Shown in pieces: positions 54,997 through 57,658 of a stretch of 57,658 nt of DNA (positions within the stretch are counted from its first letter, which is position 1; every line of letters starts with the position of its first letter). The stretch is taken from contig PLAH01000123.1 of the NCBI GenBank assembly GCA_003134045.1, forward strand, positions 225 to 57,882, read 5' to 3'. Position numbers and translations under genes: made by a program. The stretch is from Gammaproteobacteria bacterium. Lineage in GTDB: Bacteria; Pseudomonadota; Gammaproteobacteria; Steroidobacterales; Steroidobacteraceae. Below the pieces are notes generated by a model, which saw nothing but the letters and a program-made list of their open reading frames with translations, had not been told where the DNA came from and searched no databases.

Positions 54997-55244
54997 CCGG
55001 CGGTTAGTCGCCGCCGCAGAGGAACTGACCGGCGCTACCCCTCCGCGCCGCGCGCGCCGGCCACGAGCACCGGTCGAAGCTGCCGCACCGTATCGGGTAC
55101 TCCCGCCTGGATGACACAGCTCAGGAACGTTCGGAGAAACATGGGAGGGCCGAGCCAAAAACGCCATTGGATTCGAGTGATCGACGATGGCAGACTCATA
55201 GCCAATTCGCGAACGCGAGCTTTGATGATCGAGGTTACTCCGCC

Positions 55245-56057
55245 ATGTCTACGGTCCGAATCGCGCTCGCTAACATCCGGTTTCCGCCCAGCGCCGAGCA
55301 ATCGGTGGAACTTGCCGCCGACGCCATCCATCGGGCATCGCTCGAAAGCGCGGATTTGATTTGCTTTCCCGAATGCTACATCCCCGGCTATCGAGCGGCG
55401 GGCAAGCCGGTTGCGCCACCCGATCGACAATTTCTGGAACGCGCATGGTCGGACGTTGCCGCGGCCGCCGCGAAGGCGCAGGTGGGCGTCGTGATGGGCA
55501 CGGATCGCATCGTGGATGGAGGCTTCCGGATCTCGGCGCTCGTGGTCAATCGCGACGGCACCATTGCCGGATTCCAAGACAAAGTTCAGCTAGACCCGTC
55601 GGAGGAGGCGATGTACCTGCCGGGTATCGAGCGCCGTCTCTTCCGGGCGGGTCCCCTGACATTCGGTATCGCGATCTGCCATGAGGGATTCCGTTATCCC
55701 GAGACGGTTCGCTGGGCGGCGATGAGGGGCGCGCACCTGGTATTCCATCCCCACTTCACCGAGGCTGAGCCCCACGGTTACCGCCCCGAACGCTATGCCG
55801 ATCCGGAGAATTCGTTCCACGAAAAGTCGATCCTCTGCCGCGCCGCGGAGAACACCTGTTTTGTCGCCACGGTCAACTGCTCCAGCGAGGGATCGCCCAC
55901 GACGTCGGCGGTGGTGCGACCCGACGGTACGCTGCTCGACTATCAGCCCTACGGCAAGGAAGGGCTGCTCGTCGCGGACATCGATCTCGCCGAGGCCACG
56001 GGCCTGCTGGCGTCGAGATACCGGCCCCATGCAGACAGGGCACTCGCGATTTTGTAA
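55245..56057 (+). CDS. nitrilase-superfamily carbon-nitrogen hydrolase
   Basis: This 270-residue amidase has the catalytic triad Glu43 (FPECYIPGY), Lys113 (QDKVQLDP) and Cys145 (AICHEGFRYPE). It hydrolyses a C-N bond in an amide, carbamoyl or nitrile compound; the sub-branch (omega-amidase, N-carbamoyl amidase or other) is unclear. The ATG at 55245 follows GAGG; a frame open to 55167 is less likely. The 248 bases between soxG and this gene hold only a short GC-rich stem and no convincing ORF. Confidence 0.9.
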   Translation: MSTVRIALANIRFPPSAEQSVELAADAIHRASLESADLICFPECYIPGYRAAGKPVAPPDRQFLERAWSDVAAAAAKAQVGVVMGTDRIVDGGFRISALVVNRDGTIAGFQDKVQLDPSEEAMYLPGIERRLFRAGPLTFGIAICHEGFRYPETVRWAAMRGAHLVFHPHFTEAEPHGYRPERYADPENSFHEKSILCRAAENTCFVATVNCSSEGSPTTSAVVRPDGTLLDYQPYGKEGLLVADIDLAEATGLLASRYRPHADRALAIL

Positions 56058-56085
56058 AATTTCGCCATGAAGCGAGCCCGCCCCC

Positions 56086-56628
56086 GTGCAGATTGATGCC
56101 CCCATCCGCTCGTTGGGCTACGTCGACAGCGCGAAACTCATCGCGCGGGTGCGGGCGGTCGAGGAGAGCGCTTGGTACGCCGATCCCCGGCGCCAGGAAG
56201 ACTACGAAGTGCATGCCGAAACGCAATCCATCATCCTGGTGTTCTTCAGCGGCTGGCCGGAAGTTCAAGTCACCCATACCAAGGGCTGGGATGCGTTCGG
56301 CGATGTCACCATGCCCATCATGGAAAGCATCGTGGGCAGGCACTACGCCCCGGGCGGCATGGTGCTGCGCGTGGTGCTGGCGCGGCTGCTGCCACAGTGC
56401 CGAATCGATCCGCATTGGGACAAACATCCGTCGTTCTCGATCGCGCACCGCATTCACGTGCCGCTGCTGACCAACCCCGAGGTCGAGTTCATCGTGGGCA
56501 CGGAGCGCATCGCGACTGCGCCCAACCAAGCCTTCGAGCTGAACAACAAGATGCCGCACAGCGTCACGAATCGCGGCGAGACGCCGCGTATCCATCTTAT
56601 TTTCGACTACGCGCCCGATCCGGGTTGA
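56086..56628 (+). CDS. aspartyl/asparaginyl beta-hydroxylase-like dioxygenase
   Basis: This 180-residue cupin-fold protein shows the Asp/Asn hydroxylase pattern: an iron-binding His in RIDPHWDKHP, IAHRIHVPLLTNP, then a second His in NNKMPHSVTNRG and the 2-oxoglutarate Arg in RIHLIFDY. The start is GTG at 56086; no strong ribosome-binding site is visible. It overlaps the next gene by four bases (TTGA), so they are likely functional partners. The substrate could be a peptide or a free amino acid. Confidence 0.82.
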   Translation: MQIDAPIRSLGYVDSAKLIARVRAVEESAWYADPRRQEDYEVHAETQSIILVFFSGWPEVQVTHTKGWDAFGDVTMPIMESIVGRHYAPGGMVLRVVLARLLPQCRIDPHWDKHPSFSIAHRIHVPLLTNPEVEFIVGTERIATAPNQAFELNNKMPHSVTNRGETPRIHLIFDYAPDPG

Positions 56629-57560
56629 GCGCCGCCACGGGCAGGCTGCCCACCCTCCTGGCCTCCTCGGTGATCCGCGGAACGCAGCTCGGCGAAAGCC
56701 ATGGCGGCCTGTATCGCATCGATCTCGATCGCAGCTTGGTCGAACTCAAACTGGATTGGAATTCCACCGGCATCGACATCGCCGGCCGCGGCGGCGACCG
56801 CGGTCTGCGCGGCATCGCCTTCTACGGAGAGTGCATATTGGTGGCGGCCAATGCGGCGCTGCTGGTGCTCGACCGGGACTTTCGCGTGCTGGAGTCGTTC
56901 ACGAATCCCTACCTGCAGCACTGCCATGAGATCAGCGTGGTCAACGACCTGGTATTCCTGACGGCCACCGGCGTCGACAGCGTGCTGTCCTTCGACCTGA
57001 AGAAGAAACGTTTCGTCGGCGGCTGGCATTTGAGCGCGACGGGCGACGCCCTGAACTTGCGCGGCTTCGATCCGACATCCGGCGGCCCCGGCCCGAGCCA
57101 TCGATTTCACATCAACTCGGTCACCGCATCGGCCACCGGCATGTGGTTCAGCGGCCTGTACACGCCGGGTCTGCTATACACCGACGGCAATGGCTTGAGT
57201 CTGGCGGCGCCGCTGCCTGAAGGCACTCACAATGCGCAGCTCTTGAACGGCGGCGTGCTCTACAACGACACGGCGGCCGATCGAGTCTGTTACCGCCGCA
57301 GCGGCGCGACGACGGCGTTCGCCGTTCCGGACTTCGCGCCCGGGGATATCGTCAACGCCCACCGCTATTCGTCGACCGTCGCACGCCCGGGATTCGCGCG
57401 CGGTCTGTGCGCGCTGGGCGACGGCCTGGTCGCCGGCGGCTCGTCGCCTTCCACGATCTCGGTTTACGACCTGCGCACGGGACAGCGCGTGGCGCAACAC
57501 ACGCTCTCCATGGACGTGCGCAATGCCGTCCACGGCCTCGCGGTGTGGCCGTTCTCATGA
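56625..57560 (+). CDS. conserved hypothetical, propeller-like (DUF4915-like)
   Basis: This protein of about 311 residues lacks a signal peptide and shows repeated strand-turn motifs typical of a beta-propeller: HGGLYRIDLDRS, NAALLVLDRDFRVLESF, GVDSVLSFDLKKKRF, and STISVYDLRTGQRVAQ. It contains a highly conserved-looking block AGRGGDRGLRGIAFYGE and NPYLQHCHEISV. It resembles the DUF4915/TIGR03032 group, of unknown function. It begins with TTG overlapping the hydroxylase stop; a GTG further in is an alternative start. Confidence 0.65.
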   Translation: MSAATGRLPTLLASSVIRGTQLGESHGGLYRIDLDRSLVELKLDWNSTGIDIAGRGGDRGLRGIAFYGECILVAANAALLVLDRDFRVLESFTNPYLQHCHEISVVNDLVFLTATGVDSVLSFDLKKKRFVGGWHLSATGDALNLRGFDPTSGGPGPSHRFHINSVTASATGMWFSGLYTPGLLYTDGNGLSLAAPLPEGTHNAQLLNGGVLYNDTAADRVCYRRSGATTAFAVPDFAPGDIVNAHRYSSTVARPGFARGLCALGDGLVAGGSSPSTISVYDLRTGQRVAQHTLSMDVRNAVHGLAVWPFS

Positions 57561-57569
57561 TTCACCGTG

Positions 57570-57658
57570 TCAGCGCTGCGCGGTGCGCCAATTGCTCGCG
57601 GCGTAGAACGGCGCGTTCTCGGGCGCCAGCATCCCCTTGCCGAGAATGTGATCGGCGG
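57570..57658 (-). CDS. 3' end of a GMC/choline dehydrogenase-like gene (partial)
   Basis: The last 28 codons of a minus-strand gene run off the window edge and encode ADHILGKGMLAPENAPFYAA, then SNWRTAQR and a stop. This tail has the layout of choline dehydrogenase/GMC C-termini (helix IADRI-x-GR followed by L-x-x-S/N-A-x-x-Y-V-A). Identification rests on a short segment only. Confidence 0.45.
   Translation of the reverse strand, partial: ADHILGKGMLAPENAPFYAASNWRTAQR

Noticed and set aside
55035..55577. 180-codon minus-strand ORF after soxG
   Set aside because: Mostly antisense to the nitrilase-family gene. Its last 54 codons lie in the intergenic region and look somewhat protein-like but have no ribosome-binding site or recognised family.

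Overview
The window reads as one contiguous piece of a GC-rich proteobacterial chromosome. The codon-level look is uniform, gene packing is tight, there are several overlapping start/stop junctions, and TonB-dependent receptors are abundant. The gene content (Calvin-cycle auxiliary genes, TPR-sulfotransferases beside TonB receptors, heterotetrameric sarcosine oxidase) suggests a metabolically versatile gammaproteobacterium of the Steroidobacter/Nevskia/Xanthomonadales type. That placement is an inference from style, not from a marker gene. No rRNA, tRNA, insertion sequence, phage or CRISPR array was seen.

Layout. (1) 1-3.7 kb: end of a Calvin-cycle operon, cbbX-cbbY-fbp-prk, closed by a strong GC hairpin. 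(2) 3.8-12.1 kb: mixed housekeeping and transport genes (EamA exporter, DUF3309 miniprotein, LysR/pirin divergent pair, M14 carboxypeptidase, APC permease, small membrane proteins). (3) 12.2-20.8 kb: a minus-strand set (MFS transporter, GcvA-type LysR, dimethylglycine dehydrogenase-like flavoenzyme) divergent from a plus-strand set (GMC oxidoreductase, enolase-superfamily enzyme, 3-hydroxyisobutyrate-dehydrogenase-like enzyme). (4) 20.9-34.7 kb: TonB receptor, two TPR-sulfotransferases, a second TonB receptor, a secreted ammonia-lyase homologue lacking the MIO triad, a PhnD-like binding protein, a desaturase and the stump of an MHS-family transporter. (5) 34.7-39.1 kb: a TauD-type dioxygenase and a Rieske oxygenase (convergent), then a secreted alpha/beta hydrolase. 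(6) 39.2-47.2 kb, minus strand: GbdR-like AraC regulator, TPR-sulfotransferase, TonB receptor, S9 peptidase. The sulfotransferase and the receptor are each broken by a single-base frameshift. (7) 47.3-55 kb: a second dimethylglycine/sarcosine dehydrogenase-like gene followed by soxBDAG. (8) 55-57.7 kb: a nitrilase-family amidase, an Asp/Asn-hydroxylase-like protein with a coupled propeller-like protein, and the 3' end of a choline-dehydrogenase-like gene.

How it may work together. The Rieske oxygenase, two DMGDH-like flavoenzymes, the sarcosine oxidase, the GbdR-like regulator and the choline-dehydrogenase-like enzymes resemble a route for stepwise N-demethylation of quaternary amines (glycine betaine or a related betaine) to glycine. 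C1 units released there could in principle be oxidised to CO2 and refixed by the Calvin cycle; this link is speculative. The TonB/TPR-sulfotransferase/peptidase sets look like duplicated outer-membrane uptake modules.

Most noteworthy: (a) an ungapped 65-bp upstream module shared by the GMC gene, the first TonB receptor and the TauD gene, with a weaker copy before the Rieske gene; (b) the MIO-less secreted lyase translationally coupled to a PhnD-like protein lacking a signal peptide; (c) repeated TonB/TPR-sulfotransferase pairs, several disrupted; (d) a 46-codon ORF placed right after the shared module. Starts were chosen from ribosome-binding sites and domain boundaries and often differ from the longest possible ORF.
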